Source of the DNA: Bedellia somnulentella
Taxonomy: Eukaryota > Arthropoda > Insecta > Lepidoptera > Bedelliidae
DNA length: 64,000 nucleotides
Assembly (NCBI GenBank): GCA_963576735.1
Contig: OY755191.1
Coordinates: 11,933,608-11,997,607, forward strand
Reading direction: 5' to 3'
Shown here piece after piece: positions 32,618 to 45,191 of the stretch; within the stretch, counting starts at the first letter, position 1, and every line of letters begins with the position of its first letter. The notes beneath the pieces were generated by a model. That model saw nothing but the letters and a program-made list of their open reading frames with translations. It was not told the DNA's origin and ran no database searches. Both the position numbers and the translations under genes were made by a program.

Positions 32618-34077
32618 ATGCGACGTAGTCTTATAAAAACAACTGGAAGAATTTAACTTAAGAAAGTTAAAAATAACTTATCTTCACCATCAAAAAGTTT
32701 TTATCTTCAAAACAGCTTAAAACGCCTAAAAGCAAACAGATATTAAATCTAATTAATGCTTTGATGTTTTGATGTCGAAAGTTTTTACACATTTGCTATA
32801 TAATCTATTTTTAACTTCCTTGATTTTATGGGATATTACTTGGCCTGTTATGTTTTATCTATAGCTAGCTGTTTTATGATACAGTCAATATATAATATCC
32901 AAATACTTTTACTCACGGTTACAATCGAAAAAAGGTAGCCATTATTATTGAAAGTTTTCTTTTACAAGTGTTAGGTTAGCTCCGTATGACTTACGTTTCG
33001 TGAAACAGCCGGCAAGAGGTAGTTTATGCTATTTTGAGAAGCCTACTAATAGGCATAATATTTATATGTATGTAGGTAATGCCGTATGTCTATAGGCATT
33101 AAATCCAAAAAAGAAGCGGGTACCCAGAGCTTCGGTTGGTAATTCCTAAGCCACTTTTGGAACGTTAGTGAAGCAAAACATGGGAAGATAAATTCAATTT
33201 CGAATGAAGTATGGATATTTTTGCCTCAATTATCAATTGAGCAATTGTTCTGTTTTTCTTTATTACTTAAAAACACATTATTTCAGCTTCGATAAGCAGT
33301 ATGAATGATTCTATAGTATAATATTATTTATAGAATATATAGATTAAGGGCGTCCCCGGAAAAATAGGTTGAAATTGATTGTTTGGAAATTCTATAAAGT
33401 CTGATTTGATGATATTGATATGACATGAATAAAATATATGTTGGTGATTAGTTCATGGTGTTAAAATTTGATGTTTAACACTTTAATAATTTGTTGAAAA
33501 ATATGATGAAAATATAATAATAACATACATGTGAACTATATACGTGTAGCTTTAAGATCTGTAACTTTGATGTTTAACTTTTCATTTAAACATTATAGTT
33601 ATTCAATAAAACTAAATAAACTACATTTATCCTGCGCGCACGTTTTTTCCGTCCCTGTCACTCTCAGTAAATTTGACATAAGAGTAAGCGCAATAGCTGC
33701 AAAATGCGGGGAGGCCCTTAAAGATAGAAATATCGAGAGTCACACAAAAAGTATTCCACTGCCCATACAAAATTAAGTAAACCCCTTTATGTTATCCCAA
33801 TAAAGAGTAAGCATAGCCTCTGCCGACTCCCGTGAGTATTAAGTTTATGTTTGCATATAATTTACCATTTTTAATAATCCTTGACGCGTGTTTTATCGTT
33901 AGAAAGGCCATTATGAGGCCAATTATGGTTCGTTTTTATTAATATTACCCCTTTTATGGTTTTTGGGCATTTCAGTTTATTGCGAAGTCGTATAAAAGTA
34001 TGCCTGCAATAATTTGATATAATTTGTCGATATCCTCAAATTATGTATTACTATGTAAATATACGCGATGTGATCTG
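32618..34077. other. No gene; SINE-A traces at 32896-33175
   Basis: CTCACGGTTACAATCG and CCCAGAGCTTCGGTTGG are decayed antisense SINE-A pieces. The region 33180-34077 is AT-rich with no supported gene. Confidence 0.35.
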
Positions 34078-34334
34078 TAGTGCGGATTTGCGGACTTTAA
34101 TCACTATAAGGGTGAGATTCCACCGCTTCTTTCTACCCACGGGTGTCGTAAGAGGCGACGAAATGTAAAGGGCTTTTTGGGCGATGCGGTTGGAGAACCA
34201 TCACCAACGATACTTTATTTCTACCATCTTCTCCCCTATCAACTTCCAAATGTGGTTGAGGAGTTTTTAGCTTTAAAGCTCTGCCTACCCCTTTTGGGAT
34301 TTATGGCCCTTAGTATATGTATGTATGTATGTAT
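34078..34334 (+). repeat. SINE-A, older subfamily
   Basis: CACGGGTGTCGTAAGAGGCG, CACCAACGATACTTTATTTC, then CCCTTAGTATATGTATG. The head is irregular. Confidence 0.75.
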
Positions 34335-35094
34335 TACACAAAAAGTGTTCGTGCATAATGTATATGTAGAATAATCCTGACATTTTTATAGAATCAAAAG
34401 AATTGCTACATTTATCTGCTTCATCAAGAAGCTGAGGCGAGGTAAAGGAAGCAATTATATTGATTCTTAAAAACACATAAACTTGGCTCATCTTTGGTGG
34501 AATCTAAGGACGAGATTCTGCTAAATATTTGGGAGAAGAAAGAATTAGTTTTAAAAAAACCAATAAAATCGCTTCATTTACCAGTTGCGATGGAGTTTTC
34601 ACTCAGAACAAGTGAATCAAGTCATTCTCTTGGTTTTTAAGAGCACATTAACCTAGCATATCTCTGGTGAATTCACACCAATACTATAACAGTAGCAGAG
34701 ACCTCATTTAAGCATGATGATCTTAAATTTCCAAAATTACCCTTTTCAGCCCACAATAACCTACTTAACTCGGATATCTCACCGATTAAATTTGTGTATG
34801 TAGCTCCCCGAAAATCGAAACCGGGATCTGCGGGCAATAAGGCAAGCTTTTGGACAATGAGGAAGTTATGCCCTCAAATACAATCTTAACCAAACTAGCT
34901 TGGTGAGAAGGGTACCACTGCTCATATTGAAGACGTGAGTTCATATCTTGAGTCAGGCCGACACAGATATGTCTTTTCGTAAGTCGTAATGTGTAACTAA
35001 TTTTACAAGGTTGTAATGATGTGTGAAATCATCGTGAGAAAACCCACAGGGTTGAGTTTTACTAAGCCATGTTACACTATCTTACAAGATTAAC
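34335..35094. other. No gene; decayed SINE-B at right
   Basis: 34905-35094 resembles a sense SINE-B (GACGTGAGTTCATATCTTGA, AATCATCGTGAGAAAACCCA). Nothing was recognised in 34340-34900. Confidence 0.4.
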
Positions 35095-35105
35095 AAAACC
35101 AATGT

Positions 35106-35495
35106 ATGAGCTATATGATGATGGCGGTCCGCTGTAATATGCTGATTCGTAGATTTGCTCAGTGTAGCAAAGAGGTCAAAATAAGCCTATTTAAAGCCTA
35201 CTGTCAGGTATTTTATACGTGCACCCTATGGACCAGATATACGCAGCGGGCCATCACTGCTCTGCGAGTCCAATACAATAATGGTTTCAGAATGTTGTTG
35301 GGGCTGCCTCACTTCTGCAGTGCTTCGGGCATGTTTGCGCAGAACCATACAGACGACTTTTATGCCATTATGCGCAAAAAAGCCGCTTCGTTGCTCTGCA
35401 GGGTGCGGAGCAGCCCTAACTCTATCCTGAGGAGCATAGCAGGGCGCTTCGATTCCCCAATAATGCAGCACCTTGCGCGGGTGCTAATTGACTGA
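35106..35495 (+). pseudogene. LINE C-terminal fragment
   Basis: The frame reads VRCNMLIRRFAQCSKEVKIS, FKAYCQVFYTCTLW, ALRVQYNNGFRMLLGLP, CSASGMFAQNHTDDFYAIMR and KKAASLLCRVRSSPNSILRS, ending at a stop. This is the C-terminus of a LINE polyprotein common in Lepidoptera, after the reverse transcriptase. The 5' part is absent, so it is a 5'-truncated copy. A 3' UTR with an (AATA)n/(ATA)n tail follows to about 35603. Confidence 0.75.
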
Positions 35496-35603
35496 TTAAA
35501 TAATAAATAGATAATATTGTATACTAACATAGGCTAAGATAATAATGTTACTAACACTATGGACCCTTGTTGTCTTATTTAATAAATAAATAATAATAAT
35601 ATA

Positions 35604-36261
35604 CATACGACCTGGAAAAGAAACAAAGATGGAGACCTTATTGAGGAATTGAACCCATACCTTTTACCTTTGAGACTGAGCTAATACCCCAATAAGCAAG
35701 ACAGATATCGTTCAGCAAAATCGTTAGAACGAAACTGAAACTAAACATTATCCAATTTCAAAAAGCGAAAAGCTCTAAATCACTGACCGGAAGTAAGGCT
35801 GTTAAAGTCACAAGTCGCAACGCCAGTGTTAGTGTCTCTACCTACTCACCAAGGAAGTTACGTAAGCGTCATAGAGTTAGTAAAAGTTCAAAGAATCCTG
35901 TCGTCGTCATTTTAATGAGCTTTCAAAGTTCACATGCAACTTTTGAGAAAATAAAATCGCATTATTTTACTTGTCGTACGTTCAATGGAATTTTAGTTGT
36001 AAACGTAGTAATTTAGTTTGTTTAATGTACTCGAATATCTTAAAGAAAAATTTTATGCTAAGAATTATCTTACGTTTAAAATAATTAAGGTGAATGTAGG
36101 GTAATTGTGGTATGTCGGATATTTTATATGATTTTTTGAATGTATTTTATTTTTTTATATTGCGTAGATAGTTTCATAAGCTCATCAAGTTTAAATATAA
36201 TAATATAGGTATGCAAAGGTTTTAACTGGCACATATCATATAGCTATTATATTAATACAAT
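35604..36261. other. No feature recognised
   Basis: No repeat or frame could be supported. Confidence 0.3.
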
Positions 36262-36512
36262 TATTTATATACATACATATTACTTACGCTATTGGTGCCT
36301 ATTCGGGTAGGTAGCGACTATCGTTTACATCCATCAATTTTCTCATACATGCTCATTTATTCCCCATACTTCGAACGCCTGCACTTTTAAGTACACTCGC
36401 TATTTGGTCAAAATGTGTCCTCCGAGGTCACCCTCTACTAACATAACTATCTACATTAGCTCTATAAATCTGTTTTACCAAATAAATATCATCCAACCCA
36501 AACCATATAAAC
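36262..36512 (-). repeat. LINE-C 3' end
   Basis: (CATA)n, TTACGCTATTGGTGCC, then the reverse of the LINE-C C-terminal coding region with several indels. Confidence 0.65.
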
Positions 36513-36849
36513 ATTCCTTTATCTCAATCTATAGCATTACAATTATACTTACACTAATATAATCTTAAAATATTATTTAATTTTTTGTACTAATAAAATA
36601 ACTTTTTTTTTATAATCTCATTTATTTTATAAGCCATACATCCTAAGATTAAGTCGGCTAAATAAAATAACTTTTCGTTACTTAAATTTGTATAATAGAA
36701 TATTAATTATAAATTACTTTGATAGGAAATTCTTTAAACAATTGCAAAGCATGTTCGAAATACCATTAAAATGTCAAGTTATTAGATTTCAATTTATTGC
36801 GTATTATACATACAGCATATAATGTAAGTATATATCCAACATCCAATTA

Positions 36850-36990
36850 TCCAAGGGCTGGCGCATTCTTCGCTCAAAGAATTAGCTTAGCGATTCAAAG
36901 GGATAATGCAGCCTTCTCGGAACCCTGCCACCAGGTGGCAGCGATTTCGAGAGCATTTTTATATAATTTAATCTAGGTTAGGTATTTCAT
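36850..36990 (+). pseudogene. LINE C-terminal fragment, GNAAS-type
   Basis: The reading AGAFFAQRISLAIQRDNAAF matches the AGSYLGQRLSIAIQRGNASS of the fragment at 47588. Both are the last part of a LINE polyprotein. Confidence 0.6.
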
Positions 36991-37430
36991 ATATTATAAT
37001 TTTTTTTAACCTTTATAAGTTAAATGTGTAAATATATTTTATTTGATACCTAAATGAATTAAACAAAGATAAGATATAGGTATAGGTAGCCTTTAATATA
37101 AACTTTATTCGCCAACGTTAAAAGCGGTCTAAAAAAATTAGTAACAAAATCATGTTTATTTAGAGCACAAATTTTCAAATATTCCATCTCAGTAATAGGT
37201 TTCAGTAGTCGTTATAAGAACTACAAAATAAAAGCGAAAAACAAGCAGAGCAGCAGAAGCAGAAGCATCAATTCAAATTCGAATCAAAGGTAACGCAAAC
37301 AAAACGAAAAAGGCATTTGTGAATAGGAAAATGCAGCGTTTAAATAAAATTACACCTTTCGTCTGTCGCTTTTGAATTCGGTCGGGTTATAATACGACAT
37401 GGCTGAAACGAAAGGTGTTCTGGATTCTCC
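36991..37430. other. No feature recognised
   Basis: AT-rich. GAAGC/AGCAGAAGC-rich bases at 37245-37275 precede the promoter-like stretch. Confidence 0.3.
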
Positions 37431-37436
37431 GGTCTT

Positions 37437-37574
37437 TCAGTCAGTGTACCGCTGTTGCAGTAACTGCCCGCTTTCAGTCTTTGGCGAAATTGTCTGGTTA
37501 AGTTACGATCGCGAACTTTTATTTTGTTTGTGTTGTTTGTGTGATTGTGATGTGATTTGTGACTTTGTGTGGAT
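37437..37574 (+). promoter_or_regulatory. Candidate promoter and non-coding first exon
   Basis: TCAGTCAGTG at 37437-37446 is a good arthropod initiator. About 135 repeat-free bases follow, then GATGTGAGTATTTT, a plausible splice donor (GT at 37575). The exon would have no long frame. It could be the 5' leader of the + strand coding exon at 51310. The evidence is motif-based only. Confidence 0.35.
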
Positions 37575-37767
37575 GTGAGTATTTTATTAAACTGTAATTT
37601 AGCTCTAAAAAGTTATAAAATGATTTCCCGAATTTCTTATTTTGTTTCCAGTAAGAATATTGTCTGTTAGGTTTAAATAAATCAATGCTGATTTTAGCAA
37701 CTAATTTTATAATATCAAATTGGCAAAATGTTCGTTTATATCAAATTATATTTTTACTTGTTTTTTT

Positions 37768-37923
37768 TCTATACTAACATTATAGAGCTGAAGAGTTTGT
37801 TGCTAGAACGTACCAATCTCAAGAACTACTGGGGATAGACAGCCCTTTTAACGAAGGGATTCTTTTCATATTAAATTTTATCAAATCGCTTACTAGGCGT
37901 GTGAAGCCGGGGCGGAATGCTAG
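37768..37923 (+). mobile_element. Helitron-like fragment
   Basis: TCTATACTAACATTATAGAG at the left and GAAGCCGGGGCGGAATGCTAG before T at the right fit Helitron ends. The copy is shorter than the 28911 element's relatives and the left flank is T, not A. Confidence 0.45.
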
Positions 37924-38930
37924 TTGATTACAATATTCTTATTCTTATGCTTGAATTGAAGTAGGTAAATAGAAAATAAATAAATCCTCAATAATTCGAA
38001 CCGCAGTCTACACAACTTCCGTGGTTGAAATGAATAAATAACAATAATATGATTTAAATTAATGATTTTTGTTTTTTTATATTTTGAACCATTTGTATTT
38101 ATCTTTTTTTTGTAATAAGATTGGTTGTTATGTATACAGTCTTGCTGTGTTTATATTTAGTTAGGCCTGTCTTCCAATACACCTTTTATCCACTGAGAGC
38201 AACATTAATTTGATGAGCATAAATTTAATCCCAAATAGGGGTAGGCAGAGCCGCGGAATTCACAAATGCTCTGTCACTTTTCGAAGTTAATTGTGGAGAA
38301 TCTTCTCCGCGTTCGAGGCGACTAAGGGTATGGAGCTTTTCAAGTGGTGATGTGACTGGAGTGGAGATCCATCACCAACGATACTTTGCTATTACTTGAT
38401 AGATATTAGTCCATACCCTCGTCTCGAACGCCACACGAAGAAATAGGCTAGTGCTGTTGTATTTAGTTATTAATAAAAAATAATTTAATTGTGTGAATCC
38501 TAATGCAAAGGAAGTACCTACTATAAAAAAATACGATATAAATTTCTGCAAAGGTGTATGATTTAGAAATTTACAAGAAAAATTACTGTAAGAAACAACA
38601 TTTTATTCATGATTTAATGGTATTATTTGTTATCCAACGACTCTAATTTGTATAATAAAAATTTTACAAAGTAAACTGGATCTAATTTAACAATTTTACG
38701 CAAATCACCCAACAAAAGATTTCTTTCTAAGAACTCTGGGCAGTTTTAAACTAAAATAATATGACCTTTTCAATGCTAAACAAATTTATTTTTACATCTT
38801 TATATTTTTGTTTTGATTTTTATGTCATTGTTTTGATATGAATACAATTTAGATCAAAGAAATAAAAAGGGCGACTTAACCGAAAATGATTATTTTTAGA
38901 TAGAACGAAGTAAACGCTATTATACTCACA
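37924..38930. other. No gene; rearranged SINE-A traces
   Basis: At 38216-38460 antisense and sense SINE-A pieces are joined (AGGGGTAGGCAGAGC, then GAGGCGACTAAGGGTATGG, then GAAGAAATAGGCTAGTGCTG). The remainder is featureless AT-rich DNA. Confidence 0.4.
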
Positions 38931-39478
38931 GTTTCACGCCGTATATGCCCGATGGGGTTGACAGAGGTACTAATACTTCTAAAGATCACATGGCATTGTC
39001 ACCTGGTGTTCAGAGTACCTTCGTTTTGCACGGACAGTGATAGGAGGAAGGCCTATCGCCGCAATGTAGGTTTTCTCACGATATTTTCTCTCACTGTTAA
39101 CAATCATGATAAATTAACCAGAACTATGCCTTATTATGCTGTGTAGTGTCGGCTTAGAATAGCACTACCCCATTTCTTCCGGTGGGTGTACGTAAGAGGC
39201 GACTAACGGTATTGGGGCTTTTAAGGGATTTTTGGGCGATGCGGTTGGAGACCCATCACCAACAACCTTTATTTTACCATCTTTTCCCCACTCAACTTCC
39301 AAAAGTGGCTGAGGAATTAGAAATTCCTTAGCTCTGGCTAGCCCTTCTTGGGATTTATAGCCGTGAGTATATGTATGTTTGTATGTAACTATGATTTTTG
39401 TGTAGGGACGATCCAGTATTGAACCCTTATTGTCTGCACGATAAGCGGTGTTCTACACACTGAGCTACCACAGTTGAA
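38931..39478 (-). repeat. SINE-B hosting a SINE-A
   Basis: The body runs to about 39137, and the tRNA-like head (TATTGAACCCTTATTGTCTG, ACTGAGCTACCACAG) is at 39388-39478. A SINE-A separates them. Confidence 0.8.
39138..39387 (+). repeat. SINE-A, full length, inside SINE-B
   Basis: GCTGTGTAGTGTCGGC to GTGAGTATATGTATGTTTG. AACTATG occurs near both ends, but a tidy duplication cannot be drawn. A further decayed SINE-A lies at 39498-39605. Confidence 0.87.
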
Positions 39479-39619
39479 GTAGTTCATAACTGTTAAAAGT
39501 TGGCTTTATCCCATCTCTTTCTGTAGACGTCTGTCGTATGAGGTAACTGAATTACGGAGTTTTGTAGTGATTGTTGTGTTATGCGTCTAGATGTTAATCA
39601 CCGAGGATACTTAAATTTT

Positions 39620-39871
39620 TACATACATACATACATATACTCACGGCTATAAATCCCTAGAAGGGGCAGCCAGAGCTAAGGAATTCGAAATTCCTGAGCC
39701 ACTTTTGGAAAGTTGCATGGGGAAGAGATGGTAAAATAAAGGTTGTTGGTGATGGGTCTCCAGCCGCATCGCCCAAAAATCCCTTAAAGGCCCCAATACC
39801 GTTAGTCGCCTCTTACGTACACCCACCGGAAGAAATGGGGTAGTGCTATTCTAAGCCGACACTACACAGCA
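39620..39871 (-). repeat. SINE-A, full length
   Basis: (TACA)n, CTCACGGCTATAAATCCC to GCCGACACTACACAGC. The flanks TTAAATTTT and TTTAATTTTA may be the target duplication. Confidence 0.88.
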
Positions 39872-40548
39872 ATTTAATTTTATTTTTTCTATATTTTCAA
39901 CTTTTAAAAAGTGCTTAATGATTATTGATTCAAAAGTTGCCCCGATGTTTTATATACATATACATTAATCTGCTATTTAATAAAGAATGATTAATAATAG
40001 CTGCAACTAGCTGCAGCATTTCGGCAACGTCTTGTAATTTCTGCCCATTTTCTAGATAGGCAATTGAATACGGCATATCCAGGGAATGTTTTCCCCTGAT
40101 GTACAAAATACCCCTTTTTACCCTCAAAGTGTCTCCCTAAGATACTGTTGTTAAGCCATATCGCTTCTATATACAAATACACTGTCACTTAACCGCGTAT
40201 GCAACCAGCTGTGGTTTCCCGACGTTATTTTTCTTGTATAAAATCTGATTAATTAACGTCTTATGAAAAGAATGAGATAACAATGCTCGAACTTCCAACT
40301 TTCGCATTTAATGCTGAACTGATTTCACTGATATACCAAATAGTTGAGGGAAGTCATTTGTCGTAACAGTAAAAAAAATGATTTTATACGTAACAACATT
40401 GATTATGGTGAAACAAGGGATATTTTTAAAAAGTAATTAGCAATTTAAAGCCAAAACAAGACTTGTAAGAAACAGATAATACAATACACACTTATAAATC
40501 CTATTGGTTTTTATTTGTTGAGGTTTTGAACATATTGAAATATTTCAT
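39872..40548. other. No feature recognised
   Basis: No repeat or gene could be supported. Confidence 0.3.
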
Positions 40549-40794
40549 ACATACATACATATACTCACGGCTGTAAATCCCATGAAGGGGTAGCCAGAAC
40601 TAAGGAATTAAAAATTCCTCAACCACTTTTGGAAGTTGCGTGGGGAAAAGATGGTGGAATAAAGGTTTTTGGTGATGGGTCTCCAACCGCATCGCAAAAA
40701 AATCGCTTAAAAGCCACAATACCGTTAGTTGCCTCTTACGTACACCCACCGGAAGAAATGGGGTAGTGCTATTCTAAGCCGGCACTACACAGCA
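40549..40794 (-). repeat. SINE-A, full length
   Basis: CTCACGGCTGTAAATCCC to GCCGGCACTACACAGC, flanked by ATATTTC/TTTATTTC. Confidence 0.87.
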
Positions 40795-40807
40795 AACTTT
40801 ATTTCCT

Positions 40808-41025
40808 ACTACTAATATTACTTCTGAACATCACATGACAGTCATCTGGTGTTCAGTGTATCCACGTTTTACTCGAACATTGCATCCACATGACAGGGGG
40901 TAGGCCTATTATATCGCTGTTTTGTAAAATTATACGGACATAACGAAGTAGAACTTACTTAGGCCCGACCCGGGTATCGAACTGACGCCTCTTTGCAAAA
41001 TAAACGCATGGCGGTTGTATACGTT
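40808..41025 (-). repeat. SINE-B, diverged
   Basis: ACTTCTGAACATCACATGAC, AGGCCTATTATATCGCTG and a decayed head AGGCCCGACCCGGGTATCGA. Confidence 0.75.
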
Positions 41026-41623
41026 ATTATAAAAAGAATGCCATAGTAAAATTATTGTATCGTAAATACCTACGTCAATATTTTAAATTCATCCAAAAAT
41101 AATGAACGAATAAAAATTAACAAGCTTTAATAAAAAACTAGATTTCGTCAAATTAAAATACCTCTATTTTGCAGTCGGTTAGAAATGAATGCATCCCATC
41201 ACAATCTCCCCTCATAAATCATCGAGGACAATCAATTGGTCCCAAACCCTTTCATTGTTTAATCAGATCCGTTTGATCAAATCGCAATTCAAACATTAAT
41301 AATATTTACCATTTATCAAAATAAATTAATAGAAAAATACGAGCAGAGCATTTTATTTCATTTACAGTTTGTATTTTGAAAAAATATATCGAGTAAAGCT
41401 TTATTGTGAACGCTAATGGCGGCCGAACACGAAAACATGTGATTTAGAAAACTCTTGTCGAAAACCTCATTATGATATAAAAGAAATAAACTTTGAGTAC
41501 AATATTGTGCTATTGCTAGACTTGTTCTTTAAGTGGTACTTAAGAAAGAGTTTAAAACGTTTGATGAGGAGTTTTACCAATTAATAGAATCTGAGGGCTC
41601 TTGTATTTATTATTTTTTGCTTA
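41026..41623. other. No feature recognised
   Basis: AT-rich sequence without a recognised element. Confidence 0.3.
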
Positions 41624-41874
41624 TACATACATACATACATATACTCACGGCTATACATCCCTTAACGGGGTAGCCAGAGCTTTGGGATGAAAAACTTCTC
41701 AGCCTCTTTTGGAAGTTGATTGGGAAAAGATGGTTATAATAAATGTTTTTGGTGACGGGTCTCCAACCACATCGCCCAAAAATCACTTAAAAAGCCCCCT
41801 ATACCCTTAGTCGCCTCTTACGATCACCCACGGGTAGAAATGGGGTAGTGTTATTCAAAGCCGACAATACAAGG
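41624..41874 (-). repeat. SINE-A, full length
   Basis: (TACA)n, CTCACGGCTATACATCCC to GCCGACAATACAAGG, of the TGATCGTAAG subfamily. Confidence 0.85.
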
Positions 41875-42159
41875 TTTATACCTATTGATTTTTTCTTGTA
41901 CTATTACTAATAAACATCTATTTACGTTAAGCAGAATGTATACCCCTTTTTAAGTACATTGTGAGGACAGAGGAGTATAAAGTTGTCACTCTTATAGCTT
42001 GTACGTAGTTTGAGTGTATGATGCTATTATTATTTTTTGCATGAAATGTCAACAATAAAAAATTTCGAACACTACTACATGTGTTTGACGCACATGCAAA
42101 TAAAATATTTTATTCATTGTTAAAGTCTGTGTTCAAATTGAGAATATAGCACTATTAGA

Positions 42160-42366
42160 ATGTTTCGTTCATGAAAACCTCATGTGGGTATTATTACTAA
42201 TAAATAAAGGAAAGAAAAATTTCGACACTGGCGGGGATCGAACCCACGACCTCCGGGTATACGCCCCCGTAAATAGAGCGGAAACCAAAACCCGTATACC
42301 CGGAGGTCGTGAGTTCGATCCCCGAAATTTCGGTGTCGAAATTTTTATTTCCTCTATTTATTTGTA
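42160..42366 (-). repeat. Family G hairpin element
   Basis: Arms at about 42200-42270 and 42290-42360 pair (GGTATACGCCCC-type on the left, CGTATACCCGGAGGTCGT on the right). The loop is short and A-rich. Confidence 0.75.
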
Positions 42367-42924
42367 TATAGCATTATTGTTTATAATTTACATTATTTTT
42401 CTCTACCAACGAAATCATGTCTCTCTGTCCTCAAGTCTTACTAAAATGTTATGTTTCAATTGTTATTAACACATTATAGTTATAAATTTATGCTTACTCT
42501 CTTTTGAAAACATCTAACAGCTTTAATAAAATTAGCGATCCTAATCATAAGTACAATTGTCATTCTTATCACTTTATTAATGAATCCTCACTCGTCCCTT
42601 TTAATTTAACAAAGCATTCCGAAAACAAAGAAACCAAAGAATAAAAGACAAAATTTCATTCGTACAAGAATAATACAGCTGTACAATACATTTTTATCGA
42701 ATTTCACGTGTGTGTGAGCACAACCCTAAAATACGACATTGTGACGTCACACGAGTGCAACACGGAGTGGCGGCGATAGATACGAGAATTAGGCTGCATT
42801 TTAAATTTGTTTATTCTGCTCAGCTATCCTGTACAGACTGTAGGGTTGCTATATTTAGAAGGGTTGCAGATTTTATTATGATATTTTATGTATATATAAA
42901 TATATTAACTTATAGGTACATCTT
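42367..42924. other. No gene; E-box and CRE motifs
   Basis: CACGTG at 42703-42708 and TGACGTCA at 42742-42749 lie in a less AT-rich, repeat-poor stretch. This could be host regulatory DNA; nothing more can be said. Confidence 0.3.
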
Positions 42925-43191
42925 GTGGCTGTAAATGCGAAAGGTATACCTAGCTTTATTATTGGAAATTCCGCAGCCTCTTTTTGAAGTTAAGTGAGGA
43001 AAATATTAAAACATAAAAGAATGTTTAGTAATGCGTCTCCAGCCACGATGTGGTTCACAAATACTCAACAATCATATATTTTTACAGAGAAAGTCTCGTT
43101 ATTAATAAAATAATAAATTGTTACGGATACTATTGTAGTGCCGTTTTACGTTTTATTCTTTTAATACAAAATTTTTAAATTTTCATTTTTG

Positions 43192-43338
43192 TGTCCGAAG
43201 TATGAAGAATAAAAGAGCATGTATGAGAAGATTGATGGATGTAAGCGAAGCTAGAGAGGTTTGTCAGGATCGTACAAAGTGGCGATCGAACTCTACGTAC
43301 CCCAATGGGAACTAATGACGTGAGTAAATGTTTGTATG
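43192..43338 (+). repeat. LINE-C 3' end
   Basis: It encodes KRACMRRLMDVSEAREVCQDRTKWRS and ends in GACGTGAGTAAATGTTTGTATG. A decayed antisense SINE-A lies before it at about 42925-43050. Confidence 0.75.
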
Positions 43339-43449
43339 TATTTTGTCATTTTTACATAAAACAACAAAGAAATTGCACTACAAGTAAGACATATGTCACG
43401 CCATACAGAACTTAGCTAAATGGAGAAGAAGCGAAGAATGTCAATATCC

Positions 43450-43865
43450 GTTTGTGGTTTAGTGTATTTCCACTGGCTTAAGCGAAGAAAATGTAAGAGC
43501 AACAAATGTCAGAACATTGAATCAACGAATAATTTGTAGAATACCAAATACGTCAATGTGTCAAAAAGTGACGTAAAGTGGCCTTGTAGAATGGCAAATA
43601 AGATCTTAGCTGTCTTACTATTGTGACAGTGACACATATGACATCTGTCAATTTTGCTTCGAGAATGCCAAAACCACAGTTTTGATACGCCTAAGACCGA
43701 CATACAGAAAAGATGGTCTTGTAGAATTGGGCCCCAGGGTGTAAGGACAACGTATTTTGACAATTAGTTTTTAACGGAATTTGTTCAGCAATTTTTGTAC
43801 TGAACTAAATTTGGTTTCCGCTCTATTTACTTAAGTCCTCTTTGTGTCACGCAGACGATGTTGCG
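43450..43865 (+). repeat. Repeat K, long version
   Basis: The same outer blocks as at 8208-8425, with about 200 additional bases at 43540-43745 (CTTGTAGAATGGCAAATAAG, GTAGAATTGGGCCCCAGGGT). Confidence 0.6.
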
Positions 43866-43896
43866 CAAGTCAGCTACTTAGTTATATTTAATTTAC

Positions 43897-44150
43897 ATAC
43901 ATACATACATACATATACTCACGGCTATAAATCCCTAGAAGGGGTAGCCAGAGCTAAGGAATTCGAAATTCCTCAGCCACGTTTGGAAAGTTGAGTGGGG
44001 AAAAGATGGTAAAATAAAGGTTGTTGGTGATGGGTCTCCAACCGCATCGCCCAATAATGCCTTAAAAGCCCCGATACCGTTAGTCGCCTCTTACGTACAC
44101 CCACCGAAAGAAATGGGGTAGTGCTATTCTAAGCCGACACTACACAGCAA
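43897..44150 (-). repeat. SINE-A, full length
   Basis: (TACA)n with six units to GCCGACACTACACAGC. Confidence 0.88.
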
Positions 44151-44185
44151 CGCACAGCAAAATTTAATTTAGTAATAAAATAAGT

Positions 44186-44712
44186 TTCAAACGCTACAGC
44201 TCAGTGGGAAATACCGTTTCCCATCTATAAGAAGCGAGTTCAAATCCTGTGTCGGGCCTATACCAATTTGTCTTGTCCAGAGAAATTTGTGAGGTAAATT
44301 GAACAGTTCAGGAATCTCACGATGTAAAGCACAATACAAAGAGTCCGTAGGCCTGCACTATGTCACAGGGATGCATTGTCCAAGTAAAACGTATGTTCTC
44401 TGATCACCAGGCGACAAATATATCATGACATGTTCAGCATTTTTTTTATAATTATTATATGCTGGCATATTATGTCACACAGATCAAGTCAATATAAGAC
44501 TTTTATTCACACATAACTAACATCCAAGACCAAGAAACAATTATTTATGCTCATCACATAAATGTTGCTCTCAGCGGGGATTGAACCCGCAACCTCCGGA
44601 CCGAGAAGCTATTCACCTATCGACTCGGCTATGGCTGTCTTTTGTTGTTTTAGTACCTCCACCACCTCTTCTGAGATATACGGGGCTTGAACGTTGAGTT
44701 AAATTGAGTTAA
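44186..44712 (+). repeat. SINE-B hosting a SINE-E
   Basis: The head CTACAGCTCAGTGGG and box B-like GAGTTCAAATCC start at about 44190. The body breaks at 44439 after ATGTTCAGC and resumes at 44649 with TTTAGTACCTCC. Confidence 0.75.
44440..44648 (-). repeat. SINE-E, tRNA-derived, inside SINE-B
   Basis: On the minus strand the head has box A TAGCCGAGTCG and box B GGGTTCAATCCCCGC, then GAGCATAAATAATTGTTTCT, ending in an A-rich tail. Confidence 0.78.
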
Positions 44713-44719
44713 AAGGCTC

Positions 44720-45191
44720 TCAAAAAAAAAAGACAAAAAGTTTATTTTTCAAAATTAAATAGTTAAATACTAAAATTTTTTGAACGTCAATATTTTTAAA
44801 TTCATCATTAGTCCGTTGCTTCGGAAAGTGTTCGTTAAGAGAAGAAGCAACAGAGAAACTCTTTGCATTCACATTTTTTCATTTATTAAAAATATGTTTT
44901 GTACAATTTCGGGTCATATTTTTACTTTATAAAAGATTTTCTATGCGACCAAACCAAACGCTAGTTTGACATAATTAAAATAAATTGTCCATAACAAAAA
45001 AACCAATCACATAACGTGAGAAGAAAAATCCTCACCAGAAAATTATTCCTGGGAATAACGAGGGAAGAAATATAGCTTTACGGACACGGTCATGTGCGCG
45101 TTGGGTCCTGTCGTTTAAAAAATCTTGAACACTGTAGTAAGATTTTTTTAAAAGTATTGCTTTAATTGCCTTTTTAAATTATGCCGCAGGC
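44720..45191 (-). mobile_element. 5'-truncated LINE, 3' UTR copy
   Basis: This is the reverse complement of the 3' end of the LINE at 55883-57690 (AAAAAGTTTATTTTTCAAAA, TTATTCCTGGGAATAACGAG, GTTGGGTCCTGTCGTTTAAA). It stops in the coding part at CAGGCAATT and abuts a TIR element with a shared CAATTC. Confidence 0.8.

Noticed and set aside
33531..33776. 81-codon frame as a host gene
   Set aside because: No recognisable domain, no ATG-led exon structure, AT-rich surroundings.
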